Virus record (IMG/VR): IMGVR_UViG_3300025674_000058 | Coordinates: 1 to 52,846 of that record | Strand: one strand, 5' to 3' | Source of the DNA: a virus | Length of the DNA: 52,846 nucleotides | In this document: piece after piece, positions 42,008 through 49,696 of the stretch | Position numbering within the stretch: the stretch's first letter is position 1 | Layout of the letters: each line of letters starts with the position of its first letter | The notes under the pieces: generated by a model | What the model was told of the DNA's origin: nothing | The model's database searches: none | What the model saw: only the letters and a program-made list of their open reading frames with translations | Made by a program: the position numbers and the translations under genes

Positions 42008-42094
42008 TGCAAGGTTGCTGTTTGGTAAAGAAAGCACTATTTCTCGCCATTACCTCTACGTTTTGATAATTTTGGCGGTTTTTTATACACTCGT

Positions 42095-42199
42095 TTAAAA
42101 TCCGTCACGCATTTTACGTGATGAGTGATTGTCATTTATTCTACCAACCCCAAACGCCACATCTTCGGGCAGCTTCTCGACAAATATCTTATCAAGAAT
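42095..42199 (-). CDS. Possible small protein with a non-ATG start
   Basis: Open frame of 34 residues (ILDKIFVEKLPEDVAFGVGR...) that looks protein-like. Its only possible long start is an ATT that overlaps the preceding stop (TAATT); a GTG at 42160 would give 21 residues. Uncertain. Confidence 0.25.
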   Translation of the reverse strand: MLDKIFVEKLPEDVAFGVGRINDNHSSRKMRDGF

Positions 42200-42330
42200 T
42201 AGTCTAACAATTCGGGTTGTTCTGAAGCGTATTCGTATTCGGCGCATCTTTCGCATTGATTTTTACAACTACCAACCCCCAACTCTTTATTGGAGCAGTA
42301 GAATCTTTTAGTTTCCAACAATGTATTCAT
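42199..42330 (-). CDS. Small Cys-rich zinc-ribbon-like protein
   Basis: 43 aa (MNTLLETKRFYC...). Four cysteines in a C-x9-C-x3-C-x2-C pattern (YCSN, SCKNQCERC) suggest one bound zinc. The start lies 23 bases inside the upstream gene's 3' end. Likely real because of the pattern; function unknown. Confidence 0.6.
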   Translation of the reverse strand: MNTLLETKRFYCSNKELGVGSCKNQCERCAEYEYASEQPELLD

Positions 42331-42793
42331 AATGTTCTTTAGCTTTTGTTAAAACATCTTTTTCTCCCGACTCGCAAGCAGACAAAAGCGCATCCCTTCG
42401 GTTGTCAAGGTTTCGGTGTTCTTCTCCCCACATAGGAATAGAACTGCGAACAGAGCCTAAGATAAACTTAGCGTACTCGCTTCTGTTTTCTTGCTTACTC
42501 AAAGCACAAGCCCTAAGAGCGTTTTTGCGGCAATATTGCAGCACCTCTGTATAAGACATCTCCTTTGTTTGGGTAAAGTCTTTCTTTGGTCTTCTAATGC
42601 GGTTGTAGTCGCCTTTCTTTCCTTGCTTAACTTCTATTTCGTACTCGCCTTCTTGCCCAACGGTAAACGCGGGTTTTTCGGGGTTGCCCAAATATAAGCC
42701 CTCTGTTCCGTCCTCGAACTTTATGCTGTGCATTTTGTTGCCGTACTTATCTAAGTCGCCAAATGCTTTTAATTCTGTTACTTTACTTTTCAT
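42308..42793 (-). CDS. Hypothetical protein, OB-fold-like N-terminus
   Basis: 161 aa. Residues about 1-70 alternate strands (VTELKAFGDLDKYGNKMHSI, LYLGN, EYEIEVKQGKKGDYNRIRR), resembling a small OB or SH3-like barrel with a basic tail. A helical C-terminal domain has two Cys (YCRKNALRACAL). Promoter TACCTTTG at 42826-42819. Located next to the primase-helicase, so a replication accessory role is possible. Confidence 0.6.
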   Translation of the reverse strand: MKSKVTELKAFGDLDKYGNKMHSIKFEDGTEGLYLGNPEKPAFTVGQEGEYEIEVKQGKKGDYNRIRRPKKDFTQTKEMSYTEVLQYCRKNALRACALSKQENRSEYAKFILGSVRSSIPMWGEEHRNLDNRRDALLSACESGEKDVLTKAKEHYEYIVGN

Positions 42794-42818
42794 CTTTTTT
42801 GAATAAATCGTTCAACTC

Positions 42819-42826
42819 CAAAGGTA
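42819..42826 (-). promoter_or_regulatory. Promoter core TACCTTTG
   Basis: Minus strand, 25 bases upstream of the ATG at 42793 and within the gap after the primase-helicase stop. Confidence 0.65.
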
Positions 42827-42833
42827 CAAAAAA

Positions 42834-44621
42834 TTATAGTTCTAAGCTACTTTGTAGAATCTTTTTGCTCCAATATTTTCTTATAGGGTCTATACCACCG
42901 CACTCAAAACCGCACAAGTCGGGGTTGGAGCGCAACATTACGGGTTCTTCGTTAGGGGTTGGTTTGCCCCCCGTTTCTGTGTCTTTTACCTTGTCTATGT
43001 GTATTTGGTTGTACATCCAATTTTCGGGGTCTTTAGTATCTCTGTGTATGATAATAAAGTCGTCCACCTTGTTTGCTTTGATTTGCCCTCCTTCTATTTG
43101 GCTTTTGTAGGGTCTGTTTATCTTTCCACCCTCCCCCTTGTCACGAGCGGCAGATGACGTTACGTGGTCGGCAACCCATACACTTGAATAGTTTTCTTTA
43201 AACACCCGAAGTTTGTTGAGGTTCGATATGTTTTCTATGTATTGGTTATCTTTTATCTCAAAAGAGTTGTAGGGGTCTGCCATAAGGCAATCGTACTCCC
43301 AACCCTCATCAAACACAATCTCTGCGCGAAGTAAAAAGTCCTCCAACGAATAAAACTTTCGGTTTGTCATTATCTTGTAATGTTCCGAGAACCACTTTTT
43401 TCCCGACTCAACCTCTTGCTTTGAGCATTCTTTTATTGGTTTGTTTAGATACAGTTCTATTATCTTTTTTCGGGCTTGCCCGTCGTTGTTTTCCGCAGAG
43501 TACACTAAGAACTTCCAATCGTTAAAGATAGCAGCAAGAACTGACAAGTACCACATAACCGTAGTTTTACCTGAGTTGTCCACCCCTCCAAACCAAACCA
43601 TTGTGTTTCGCTTTAACCTAAAGAAGTAGTCAAGGTTTTGCAACCCCGTTGAGCTTCCCATTTCAAGCGTGCCGTTTATCACAGCGTTAATGTAATCGTC
43701 CATTTCGCTATCGGAAGCTAAGAAGTCGTAATTACCCTCTTCGTTAATAGTAAACTCTACACTCTTTTCAATCTTTTTTGTTTCTTGAACGGGCTGGGCT
43801 TTACCGTAAGCTATTCCGTCGTCAATGGTCTTTAACGCGCCGTTCATGTCTTTAGGGTTCTTTGCCCTTATTTCATCTTCTAAAACTTGTCGGGCGTGGG
43901 CTTCGTCAATCTTTCCAATCGCAATGTAACCGCCCAATAGTTTTGCTGCCTTTAAAAGGTTTCCGTGCTTTTCTCCGTCCACACTTGCGCGAACCATTGA
44001 AACAGCAATAGATATTATTCGGTTGTTTCGCCTCTCTTGCGTTCCCCTTTTTATTTCACGAACCTCTTTTTTTGTCGCCATCATTTCCCAAACCCTAGAG
44101 TTCGGGTTAATGTAAATATCAGGGTCGTAAGACTCGTAGCAAAGCCTAGCAATGTTTTGTGAGGTTGTATCAAGTTCGGGGTATCTGTCCACAAAAGCAA
44201 GGTACATATCTTTGTGACGTTCTATATCGGGGCGGCATTTAACAAGAGCCTTTAGCCCGTTACCCGAAGGGGAAACCCAACAAGCGTAGATGTAGTCGTC
44301 CAACATCAAAACCTTCTTTTTAGCCGCAACGTCTTTTACCTTATCAAAGTCCAACACAAAAAACCCTGAGTGCGCAGTAATAGAGTTGTCATCCCGAAAA
44401 GAGGTGTACGTTGCTCCGTTAGACTTTACTTTTTCAATGGCTTTTCGGCACTCCCCGCCAAAAACAACCGAGGGCAAGTTCTTCTTTTGTCCACTATCAC
44501 CTTTTCTTATAGCCTCAACTATGTGCTTTGACTTACCGTCACGTATTCTTTGCAGCGCGGTTTTAATAGATATGTACTTCGGGTTGTTTGTGTCGAAAGA
44601 GTCCTTGAATATTGTAATCAT
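42834..44621 (-). CDS. Primase-helicase (BT4734/VirE-N plus RecA-like helicase)
   Basis: 595 aa. The N-terminal half resembles the BT4734/VirE-N primase-associated domain: SGFFVLDFDKV, CWVSPSGNGLKALVKC and YPELDTTSQNIARLCYES. The C-terminal half has a RecA-type ATPase with Walker A GGVDNSGKTT (about 345-354), a CLMADPYNSF stretch as Walker B and WVADHVTSSA as motif III-like. Expected to prime and unwind phage DNA. No polymerase is encoded, so the host enzyme probably extends. Confidence 0.8.
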   Translation of the reverse strand: MITIFKDSFDTNNPKYISIKTALQRIRDGKSKHIVEAIRKGDSGQKKNLPSVVFGGECRKAIEKVKSNGATYTSFRDDNSITAHSGFFVLDFDKVKDVAAKKKVLMLDDYIYACWVSPSGNGLKALVKCRPDIERHKDMYLAFVDRYPELDTTSQNIARLCYESYDPDIYINPNSRVWEMMATKKEVREIKRGTQERRNNRIISIAVSMVRASVDGEKHGNLLKAAKLLGGYIAIGKIDEAHARQVLEDEIRAKNPKDMNGALKTIDDGIAYGKAQPVQETKKIEKSVEFTINEEGNYDFLASDSEMDDYINAVINGTLEMGSSTGLQNLDYFFRLKRNTMVWFGGVDNSGKTTVMWYLSVLAAIFNDWKFLVYSAENNDGQARKKIIELYLNKPIKECSKQEVESGKKWFSEHYKIMTNRKFYSLEDFLLRAEIVFDEGWEYDCLMADPYNSFEIKDNQYIENISNLNKLRVFKENYSSVWVADHVTSSAARDKGEGGKINRPYKSQIEGGQIKANKVDDFIIIHRDTKDPENWMYNQIHIDKVKDTETGGKPTPNEEPVMLRSNPDLCGFECGGIDPIRKYWSKKILQSSLEL

Positions 44622-44652
44622 ATATTTTAAAGTAATATGTAAGCCGTTGAGT

Positions 44653-44796
44653 TTACTTTATTCCTATTTTGTAAAGGTAATCGTTTACAGCCTCTAAGAT
44701 AATTCCCGTAACTGTGTTCTCGGTATCGCGCCAAGACGTTATTTCTTTTAGCGTGTTGTGAACATCATCGGGTAGGTCTAACAGTAGCTTTGACAT
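44653..44796 (-). CDS. Ribbon-helix-helix-like small protein
   Basis: 47 aa from the ATG at 44796 (MSKLLLDLPDDVHNTLKEIT); the longer frame is less likely. A short strand followed by two helices (DDVHNTLKEITSWRD, TVTGIILEAVNDYL) resembles CopG/RHH DNA-binding proteins. It overlaps the upstream gene by 32 bases and precedes the primase-helicase by 31 bases. Possibly a regulator. Confidence 0.55.
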   Translation of the reverse strand: MSKLLLDLPDDVHNTLKEITSWRDTENTVTGIILEAVNDYLYKIGIK

Positions 44797-45175
44797 ATTC
44801 AGTTGTTTTGATTGTTGGTGGTAATATTTGCTCTCCGTTTTCGTCATATATCTCGCCCTTCTCGGCGGCTTTCGACAAATCTTTTAGTCTTTTAATCTCT
44901 TGCTCTAATCTTTTAATTTGAGCCACGTCTGAGAAGTCGTGAGTTTTGCGCGAACAAAGGGTTAGCGTGTGTTCTCCAACCGTAACCTCGCCTCCGTAAG
45001 ATTCCAAATCCTCAATAAGAAGTGGGTCGAGTTGCTTTAATTTAGCTAAAGCTTTCTCTATTGTTTTCCTGACCACAAACTGAATCTTCGGGTCTTTCTC
45101 TCCGTTCATCACAGCCTCAACCTCTTGGTCTATCATCTCACTAAGGCTGTTTGTTTTTTTAATTAGTTCGTTCAT
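44765..45175 (-). CDS. Hypothetical coiled-coil protein
   Basis: 136 aa. The C-terminal half contains a coiled coil (AQIKRLEQEIKRLKDLSKAA). A GGEVTVGEHTLTLCSRKTHDF segment may be a small strand-rich part. First gene of the operon leading into the primase-helicase, from the promoter at 45229. Confidence 0.7.
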   Translation of the reverse strand: MNELIKKTNSLSEMIDQEVEAVMNGEKDPKIQFVVRKTIEKALAKLKQLDPLLIEDLESYGGEVTVGEHTLTLCSRKTHDFSDVAQIKRLEQEIKRLKDLSKAAEKGEIYDENGEQILPPTIKTTEYVKATVRPTR

Positions 45176-45228
45176 TATAATGTTTGTTTAAAGGCGCAAA
45201 AGCACCGTTGTTTGTTGCTTTAATTACG

Positions 45229-45236
45229 CAAAGATA
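45229..45236 (-). promoter_or_regulatory. Promoter core TATCTTTG
   Basis: Minus strand; a 53-base leader to the ATG at 45175. Confidence 0.7.
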
Positions 45237-45241
45237 AAAAA

Positions 45242-45269
45242 AAAGCCCAACTAATTACAGAAGGGCTTT
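45242..45269 (-). terminator. Intrinsic terminator
   Basis: On the minus strand AAAGCCC pairs with GGGCTTT, followed by a long T-run. It ends the transcript of the gene at 45291-46355 just upstream of the promoter at 45229. Confidence 0.8.
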
Positions 45270-45290
45270 AAAAAAAATGTTGGGTTGAGA

Positions 45291-46355
45291 TTATTCTTTC
45301 TCTCCGATAGCCTCGATGAGTGCTTTTCTAAAGTCCTCGTTGCCCTCAATCTCTTGGAATAGAGGCTTCTTTTGTTTAGAAATAAACTGGTCTTGGAAGT
45401 GGAAGCCCATGTCTTCTGCGTTCCAAAAAATCACGCCCACTGCTTTTGCTCTTTCAAACAACTCTTCGGCTGTGGCGCGCTTTAGTTCGGTTTTGGTTAT
45501 GTCTTGCTTTACGCTTTTGAAACCACCGTACTCGTTGCCTGACCTTGCGCAAATTTCCATGAACGCAGCTAAGTCCTCTTCACTTGAGTCGCAAGTTTCC
45601 GCGAAGTGAGAGATAACACTAACCCCCGTTGGAGATGTTTTAATTGTCGAACCGTCCGCCCAATAGAGTGCGTTGGCGCGAATGTCTGTCTTAACAACGC
45701 CTTTATCTTTAGCGTCAAGTAAGATGTACTCACGTTTTGTTATCTCTGAGTTGAATCGGCGCAAGAAAGCTTCGGGTTCTCTTTGTGCGTGAGATACTAA
45801 GTCCCAACGAATCTCTTCCGAGTCTTTGTTCACACCGTACACATCAGTAATTGGCACGCCGATAACTTTTGCGTAAGCTACTAGTTCTTTAATTGGTGCT
45901 TCGTAAACAACTGACTTAGCTTTAGTGATTTTAATATCATCAGTCAAGCTTTTCTTGGCACTGTCCTCGCGGTTTACCGCCTCGTAAGTCGGCGTTGAAC
46001 CGAGTGTGTCACTAGAGATAGAGTTCTTACAATACGAAGAAGCGTCAAGGTAATCTTGAAGGTTTTCCTCGTACTCTCTTGCTACTAGCACGCCTGTTTT
46101 ATTGAAGTTAATCTTGGGTTGGTTCTCGCGAAGGTAATCTTTTACCGAACCTTGAATACCCCAATCTTCTACAAAAATAGAGGGCATATTTGGGTCGAAA
46201 GCTATGAATCTTTTTCGCGGGGTTTGTTCGTCGGGCTTGGCTATTACAACTTGACACCAACTAGGTATAGAAACCTCGCTTGTGTTAATTGACTTATCGC
46301 CCATTGTGTTGTTGCGTTTTCTAATAACGCGGTAGAGTTTTGCTTTTCTTTTCAT
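45291..46355 (-). CDS. Hypothetical phage protein
   Basis: 354 aa. Basic N-terminus (MKRKAKLYRVIRKRNN), then a mixed fold with IFVEDWGIQGSVKDYL and PKINFNKTGVLVAREY, a pattern I have seen in unassigned Bacteroidota phage proteins. C-terminal half is helical. A single-gene unit between a promoter (46373) and a terminator (45242). Confidence 0.75.
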   Translation of the reverse strand: MKRKAKLYRVIRKRNNTMGDKSINTSEVSIPSWCQVVIAKPDEQTPRKRFIAFDPNMPSIFVEDWGIQGSVKDYLRENQPKINFNKTGVLVAREYEENLQDYLDASSYCKNSISSDTLGSTPTYEAVNREDSAKKSLTDDIKITKAKSVVYEAPIKELVAYAKVIGVPITDVYGVNKDSEEIRWDLVSHAQREPEAFLRRFNSEITKREYILLDAKDKGVVKTDIRANALYWADGSTIKTSPTGVSVISHFAETCDSSEEDLAAFMEICARSGNEYGGFKSVKQDITKTELKRATAEELFERAKAVGVIFWNAEDMGFHFQDQFISKQKKPLFQEIEGNEDFRKALIEAIGEKE

Positions 46356-46372
46356 TTTAATTTAAGTTTGGG

Positions 46373-46380
46373 CAAAAATA
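46373..46380 (-). promoter_or_regulatory. Promoter core TATTTTTG
   Basis: Minus strand, 17 bases before the ATG at 46355. It follows repeat copy C. Confidence 0.7.
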
Positions 46381-46415
46381 CAAACGAAAAACAAAAGGTT
46401 GTGTTTGTTTTGAAA

Positions 46416-46461
46416 CACCTCTGTTATTGTCTACTTTTGGTTCACATAGCCGACGTTAGCG
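46416..46461 (-). repeat. Dispersed 3'-end repeat, copy C
   Basis: On the minus strand: CGCTAACGTCGGCTATGTG then AACCAAAAGTAGACAATAAC and AGAGGTG. It contains the stop codon of the gene at 46456, as copy A does for its gene. Confidence 0.85.
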
Positions 46462-46797
46462 TTCATTGCCAACAAAGTCCAGTATTAGTTTTCCCGCCAA
46501 AAGAATCATTGTGTTTTTATTTTCGATTGGTAAGTCCTCAAATTCAACTTTGCAATTTTCTTGAGTGTTCCAGTTAGTTCTTTTGGCTATCTGTTCGTAG
46601 TTATCGTGAAGGTATTTAGCTAAAACCATCGGGTCTGATGGCAACGAAACGCTAACACCGTATAACCGTAATTGCTCGGTTACGTGTTCCTCAATTAGCT
46701 TGTTCGCTTTATTTAGTTTTTCAAAACCTTCAGCATCATCTTTATAGCCGTCTTTACCCATATTTAGGATTTTAAGTGCAATTTCATTCTGTGTCAT
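46456..46797 (-). CDS. Cassette-type hypothetical protein
   Basis: 113 aa, helical and acidic. The C-terminal part (TQENCKVEFEDLPIENKNTM) looks like a small conserved family in Bacteroidota. The gene ends in repeat copy C and an attC-like site lies upstream. AT-rich compared with phage genes. Likely acquired. Confidence 0.65.
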   Translation of the reverse strand: MTQNEIALKILNMGKDGYKDDAEGFEKLNKANKLIEEHVTEQLRLYGVSVSLPSDPMVLAKYLHDNYEQIAKRTNWNTQENCKVEFEDLPIENKNTMILLAGKLILDFVGNER

Positions 46798-46799
46798 CT

Positions 46800-46969
46800 T
46801 ACAATATTTAAGTTAATAATTCCGCAACTACGGTTATACGTGGCACGTTGTACACAATATGGCTTAGTTCCGTTCTCGTATCAAAGTTGGTGCTAATCAT
46901 ACCGTATTTATTTTCCCTTTCCCTCGCTTTTTTAGTTACTATATTTTGCCACTAATTAGCGTTTAGTGG
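46800..46969 (-). repeat. attC-like intergenic site (site 0)
   Basis: Read in gene direction it starts after a stop with hairpin CCACTAA/TTAGTGG. Near its end, TACGGTAT pairs with ATAACCGTA across about 75 bases, and GTATAACCG sits near the end. Same general build as the other intergenic sites, but more divergent. Confidence 0.4.
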
Positions 46970-47218
46970 CTATTTATAGGATTTCTCATTTTTGCCTAAT
47001 GGGTTAATAAAAGTATAATAATATTCTTCGGCAGGCTCATAATAATATTTTCTTGGCATAGGGTTTAAATAATCTTTCGTCATAGCTCTAATATAACAAC
47101 TTATAAACTGTTGTTTCTCTTTCTCAATAAGTTCATTATACTTAGCTAATAAATCATTTCCTATGAAATATTGGTTTTGCTCCATATATTCCATTAATTC
47201 TTGTAGTGGTGTTTTCAT
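46970..47218 (-). CDS. Small hypothetical protein
   Basis: 82 aa, MKTPLQELMEYMEQN start, then LLAKYNELIEKEKQQFISCY and a Tyr-rich C-terminus (RKYYYEPAEEYYYTF). I know this arrangement from Bacteroidota phage and chromosomal proteins. Coupled by ATGA to the upstream gene at 47215. Function unknown. Confidence 0.7.
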   Translation of the reverse strand: MKTPLQELMEYMEQNQYFIGNDLLAKYNELIEKEKQQFISCYIRAMTKDYLNPMPRKYYYEPAEEYYYTFINPLGKNEKSYK

Positions 47219-47451
47219 AATTTTTCTATTTCTTTTTGTACTTCATTCCAAAATTCTTTTTGATAATCTGTTAAGTTTATTACAAAACTTGTAAGTATTT
47301 CTATTACCATTTCATTGCAAGCTTTTTTTGCATTATCATAAATCAATGTGTTTTGCCACACAATAGCGTTCCATTCCGAATCTCCAAATTTACCTCCAAG
47401 TTTTATAAACATCCTGTTTACAATCGCTTCTGCTTTTTCTTTTGGTGTCAT
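47215..47451 (-). CDS. Small hypothetical protein
   Basis: 78 aa, starting MTPKEKAEAIVNRMFIKLGG and ending WNEVQKEIEKL, a pattern shared with small proteins often paired with the MKTPLQEL type. Helical. The two genes form one coupled cassette. Confidence 0.7.
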   Translation of the reverse strand: MTPKEKAEAIVNRMFIKLGGKFGDSEWNAIVWQNTLIYDNAKKACNEMVIEILTSFVINLTDYQKEFWNEVQKEIEKL

Positions 47452-47548
47452 AGTTTTGATACTCTTTTAATTTTTCAAATTAATATTTGCCACCGCACAA
47501 AAAATAAATACTAAGTTTTGTGCTTCGGTCATAATTTCGTTTTTAAAA

Positions 47549-47695
47549 TCCGCCACATCATATAACAACGTCTATAAATAATGCTAAAAGTGCAGGATAA
47601 TTCACTATTCATATCAATTAAGTCAGTTTCATCCTTACTTTTATGATACGGTGCATCATATCGCACTATTCATATACCTAGCCGTTAGCCACCAT
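47549..47695 (-). repeat. attC-like intergenic site 1
   Basis: Read in gene direction from the stop at 47696: GGCTAACGGCTAGGTATATG at the start, CGTTGTTATATGATG at the end, and pairing between TATGAATAGTGC and GCATTATTTATA (with wobble pairs). ATATGAATAGTG also recurs as a direct repeat inside. About 140 bases in all. Confidence 0.55.
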
Positions 47696-47917
47696 TTAAG
47701 GCGCTATTCCTTTAGTGTGTAGTTCCATATACAGTTTGCAATCTTGCAAAAAACCAGTGAATAAAAGTATTTCATCTTTTATTTCGTAAACGGTTTCAGT
47801 GCAGTTGCCCTCTGTCTTAATACTAATTGGTTTTGATTCCTTTACGTATAAATGAAATACTGTTTTATAGTTAAAAATTTCGTTTGTTTCTTGCAGCCTA
47901 TAAGTGAATCTTTCCAT
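47696..47917 (-). CDS. Cassette-type hypothetical protein
   Basis: 73 aa, beta-rich (RFTYRLQETNEIFNYKTVFH, ISIKTEGNCTETVYEI) with two Cys. AT-rich. Followed directly by attC-like site 1. No family recognised. Confidence 0.6.
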   Translation of the reverse strand: MERFTYRLQETNEIFNYKTVFHLYVKESKPISIKTEGNCTETVYEIKDEILLFTGFLQDCKLYMELHTKGIAP

Positions 47918-47921
47918 AATT

Positions 47922-48062
47922 CTAAAGTTTTAGTTTTATTGCGTTGTACTTTCTTTTAAGTCGGTTAAATTCTTCCATGTTTTCGGCGGCTTCGATGAGG
48001 TGCAGTAAACCGATAAGTTGCGCCAATGTATCGAAGCTACCTTCTATCCAATCCTTGTTCAT
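47922..48062 (-). CDS. Small helical protein
   Basis: 46 aa (MNKDWIEGSF...AIKLKL). Its ATG overlaps the upstream stop (ATGA). Base composition is like the phage genes, not the cassette genes. Function unknown. Confidence 0.6.
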   Translation of the reverse strand: MNKDWIEGSFDTLAQLIGLLHLIEAAENMEEFNRLKRKYNAIKLKL

Positions 48063-48262
48063 CTTATGTTTATTGCGTTGCCGTCTATGAGAAGCTTTCC
48101 TCTTTCTTTGATGAGTCTAAGCACCCAAGTTGGTTCATATTGTTCAATGAGAGTGCCACGAATTTTGTTTTTCCGCGCAAAGTCAAATATCTTTTGCTTG
48201 TCGTAAGCGCAAACAATAAGTCTATTGTCGTGAATCAGTTGAAATGTTCTGTGTTTTTCCAT
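48059..48262 (-). CDS. Small basic protein
   Basis: 67 aa (MEKHRTFQLIHDNRL...). Alpha/beta with FDFARKNKIRGTLIEQYEPT in the middle. ATGA coupled to the next gene. Phage-like composition. Function unknown. Confidence 0.65.
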   Translation of the reverse strand: MEKHRTFQLIHDNRLIVCAYDKQKIFDFARKNKIRGTLIEQYEPTWVLRLIKERGKLLIDGNAINIR

Positions 48263-48264
48263 GA

Positions 48265-48468
48265 TTATCTTTGCGCAGCTTCGCGCCCTTTTTTAAATCC
48301 AAAATTGTAACCGCACCGATAAGACCTACAATCTAAAGGTGATAGCGGACAAGGTGGGGTAAGAGGGCAAAGTGCTGTTTGTCCTTTCACATCTCGCCAT
48401 CCCTCGCAGTAACCGTCGTTAAACCCATCGCAATAAGTGAGGGTAAGTAATAGTATTAGTGTTTTCAT
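48265..48468 (-). CDS. Small secreted Cys-rich protein
   Basis: 67 aa. N-terminal signal-like segment (MKTLILLLTLTYC), then a DGFNDGYCEGW motif, a Pro/Cys-rich part (LCPLTPPCPLSPLDC) and YRCGYNFGFKKG. I associate the GF-x2-GY ... PP-CP ... GYN-x-GF pattern with small Bacteroidota phage proteins. Six Cys suggest an exported, disulfide-stabilised product. Confidence 0.65.
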   Translation of the reverse strand: MKTLILLLTLTYCDGFNDGYCEGWRDVKGQTALCPLTPPCPLSPLDCRSYRCGYNFGFKKGREAAQR

Positions 48469-48472
48469 ACCC

Positions 48473-48658
48473 CTACAAAAGTAAACAATTTATTTTGTAC
48501 TCGTCGAAAAGATTTTGTAATTCTCTTTCGGTTAGTAGTTCTCCGCCCACGATTTTGTAGCTAACTTTATCTAAGTTGTCAAATATCATAAGCTTTTCGG
48601 GTAGGTTGCGCAGTTTCGCGGCGACTACCGTTTTCCCATCTGTTGCTATTACTTGCAT
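48473..48658 (-). CDS. Small hypothetical protein
   Basis: 61 aa (MQVIATDGKTVVAAKLRNLP...), alpha/beta. Overlaps the upstream gene by 10 bases. Unrecognised. Confidence 0.6.
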   Translation of the reverse strand: MQVIATDGKTVVAAKLRNLPEKLMIFDNLDKVSYKIVGGELLTERELQNLFDEYKINCLLL

Positions 48659-48873
48659 ATTACTTCTCCTTTGTTGTTTATAACTATGTAATGCCCCGAA
48701 ATGGGGTGAACCGAAGTTTCAATATCTACTTCTTTTGGAAAACCTAAGTGCCAACCCTCCTCAATAAAAGAGCGTGGTACTTTAGGGTATCTGTTGTCAA
48801 AATTTGTGGCGATTGTTTCGTCGCCCCTAACAAGGCTTATTCGCCCGTCTTGTACTTCTACTGTTGTTGTCAT
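48649..48873 (-). CDS. Small hypothetical protein
   Basis: 74 aa from the ATG at 48873 (MTTTVEVQDG). The leader TTGCGCACAAAAACAA before this start also precedes the start at 49067, so an upstream in-frame TTG inside it is rejected. Thr-rich start, GWHLGFPKEVDIETSVHP middle, VINNKGEVICK end. Overlaps the upstream stop as ATGA. Confidence 0.65.
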   Translation of the reverse strand: MTTTVEVQDGRISLVRGDETIATNFDNRYPKVPRSFIEEGWHLGFPKEVDIETSVHPISGHYIVINNKGEVICK

Positions 48874-49067
48874 CGTTGTTGTTTTTGTGCGCAATTAACA
48901 AACCCTTGCTTTAATAGCTCATTTATAAAAGCATTTAGTTTTATCCTATTCTTGAAGCAAGCAATATCAAAGAAGTCGCTCCCATCCTTGTGTTTCTTTT
49001 CTCCGTCATAGTAAGAAACTAAATACTTTACCTTTCCCACGCTGTGTTTTAAATTAAATCTCTTCAT
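48870..49067 (-). CDS. Small conserved phage protein
   Basis: 65 aa. KVKYLVSYYDGEKKHKDGS followed by FFDIACFKNRIKLNAFI is a pattern I know from Bacteroidota phage genomes. Basic, single domain. Leader TTGCGCACAAAAACAA shared with the gene at 48873. Coupled by ATGA. Confidence 0.7.
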   Translation of the reverse strand: MKRFNLKHSVGKVKYLVSYYDGEKKHKDGSDFFDIACFKNRIKLNAFINELLKQGFVNCAQKQQR

Positions 49068-49092
49068 TTCATTTTTGTTTTTGTGCGCAAAC

Positions 49093-49140
49093 GCGCTGTT
49101 ATTGGCTGCTTTTAGTTAACATAGCTGCCGTTAGCAAACA
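49093..49140 (-). repeat. Dispersed 3'-end repeat, copy D
   Basis: On the minus strand: GCTAACGGCAGCTATGTTAA then CTAAAAGCAGCCAATAACAG. It follows the stop of the gene at 49141 by 6 bases. A divergent member of the A-C family. Confidence 0.7.
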
Positions 49141-49317
49141 TTATAGTTGCTTAACGTCATATACCATTCCATCCAATCCGTAATCACAAGTCCATCCTTT
49201 TTGCTCTAATTCTTTTTGTATTCTATTGCACTCTGCATATAAATCTTTGTTATCATCCCAACTATCCACTATGTTTTTTACGTCTTGTGGTAAGTTTTCA
49301 TATTCTTCTGCTGTCAT
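49141..49317 (-). CDS. Paralogue 1 of a 60-aa family (cassette-borne)
   Basis: 58 aa from the ATG at 49317 (MTAEEYENLP); the upstream in-frame TTG lies in the attC-like end. Shares EYxxLPxxIxxIxDS, KxxYxECxRI and TCxYGLDGxxYxV with the genes at 50401 and 50616. Acidic, helical, one Cys pair. Flanked by an attC-like site upstream and repeat copy D downstream. Confidence 0.7.
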   Translation of the reverse strand: MTAEEYENLPQDVKNIVDSWDDNKDLYAECNRIQKELEQKGWTCDYGLDGMVYDVKQL

Positions 49318-49330
49318 AATTAAACGATTT

Positions 49331-49424
49331 GCTAACAAGGTATATAAGCCATACCCTATTAAGGTTATTGTTTAATTTTAAAGTTTGTGATTAGGTACGG
49401 CTTATATACCCAACCGTTATGGGC
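49331..49424 (-). repeat. attC-like intergenic site 2 (17-bp inverted repeat)
   Basis: GGTATATAAGCCATACC (49339-49355) pairs with GGTACGGCTTATATACC (49394-49410) at 16 of 17 positions around a 38-base loop. In gene direction the site runs from CCCATAACGG to TTGTTAGC. The best-formed of the set and very similar in layout to an attC hairpin. Confidence 0.65.
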
Positions 49425-49456
49425 AAGTGTGCCGAAGCACACCCACCCGATAACAA

Positions 49457-49696
49457 TTACTTCTTTTTGGGTCTTTTTTCGGGTACTTTCTCAACAGGGT
49501 AGTAAATACCGCTTCTCTCATCTTTTTCCCATTTCCAATCAGAAGGTTTTGAAACTCCACTTGCATCGTGTTGTTTCTTTTTAGCAAAATTCCATGTTCT
49601 TAACATAAAAATTAGTATTAAACACCAGCCCATAACATCAAATATAAAACAGCAGGGATGTGGTGCTGAATCATACTGTGTACTACTATTCATCAT
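49457..49696 (-). CDS. Small membrane protein (cassette-borne)
   Basis: 79 aa from the ATG at 49696; the longer frame runs into the attC-like end. A hydrophobic segment (PCCFIFDVMGWCLILIFML) near residues 14-32 and a basic C-terminus (EKVPEKRPKKK) suggest a single-pass protein. AT-rich. Unrecognised. Confidence 0.6.
   Translation of the reverse strand: MMNSSTQYDSAPHPCCFIFDVMGWCLILIFMLRTWNFAKKKQHDASGVSKPSDWKWEKDERSGIYYPVEKVPEKRPKKK

Noticed and set aside
42763-43110. 115-residue plus-strand frame opposite the primase-helicase
   Set aside because: Antisense shadow; composition is the complement of the real gene and no start signal is present.
44653-45175. Toxin-antitoxin pair (RHH protein plus coiled-coil protein)
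   Set aside because: The gene order and overlap would allow it, but the 136-aa partner has no toxin-like motif and the pair sits in the primase operon.
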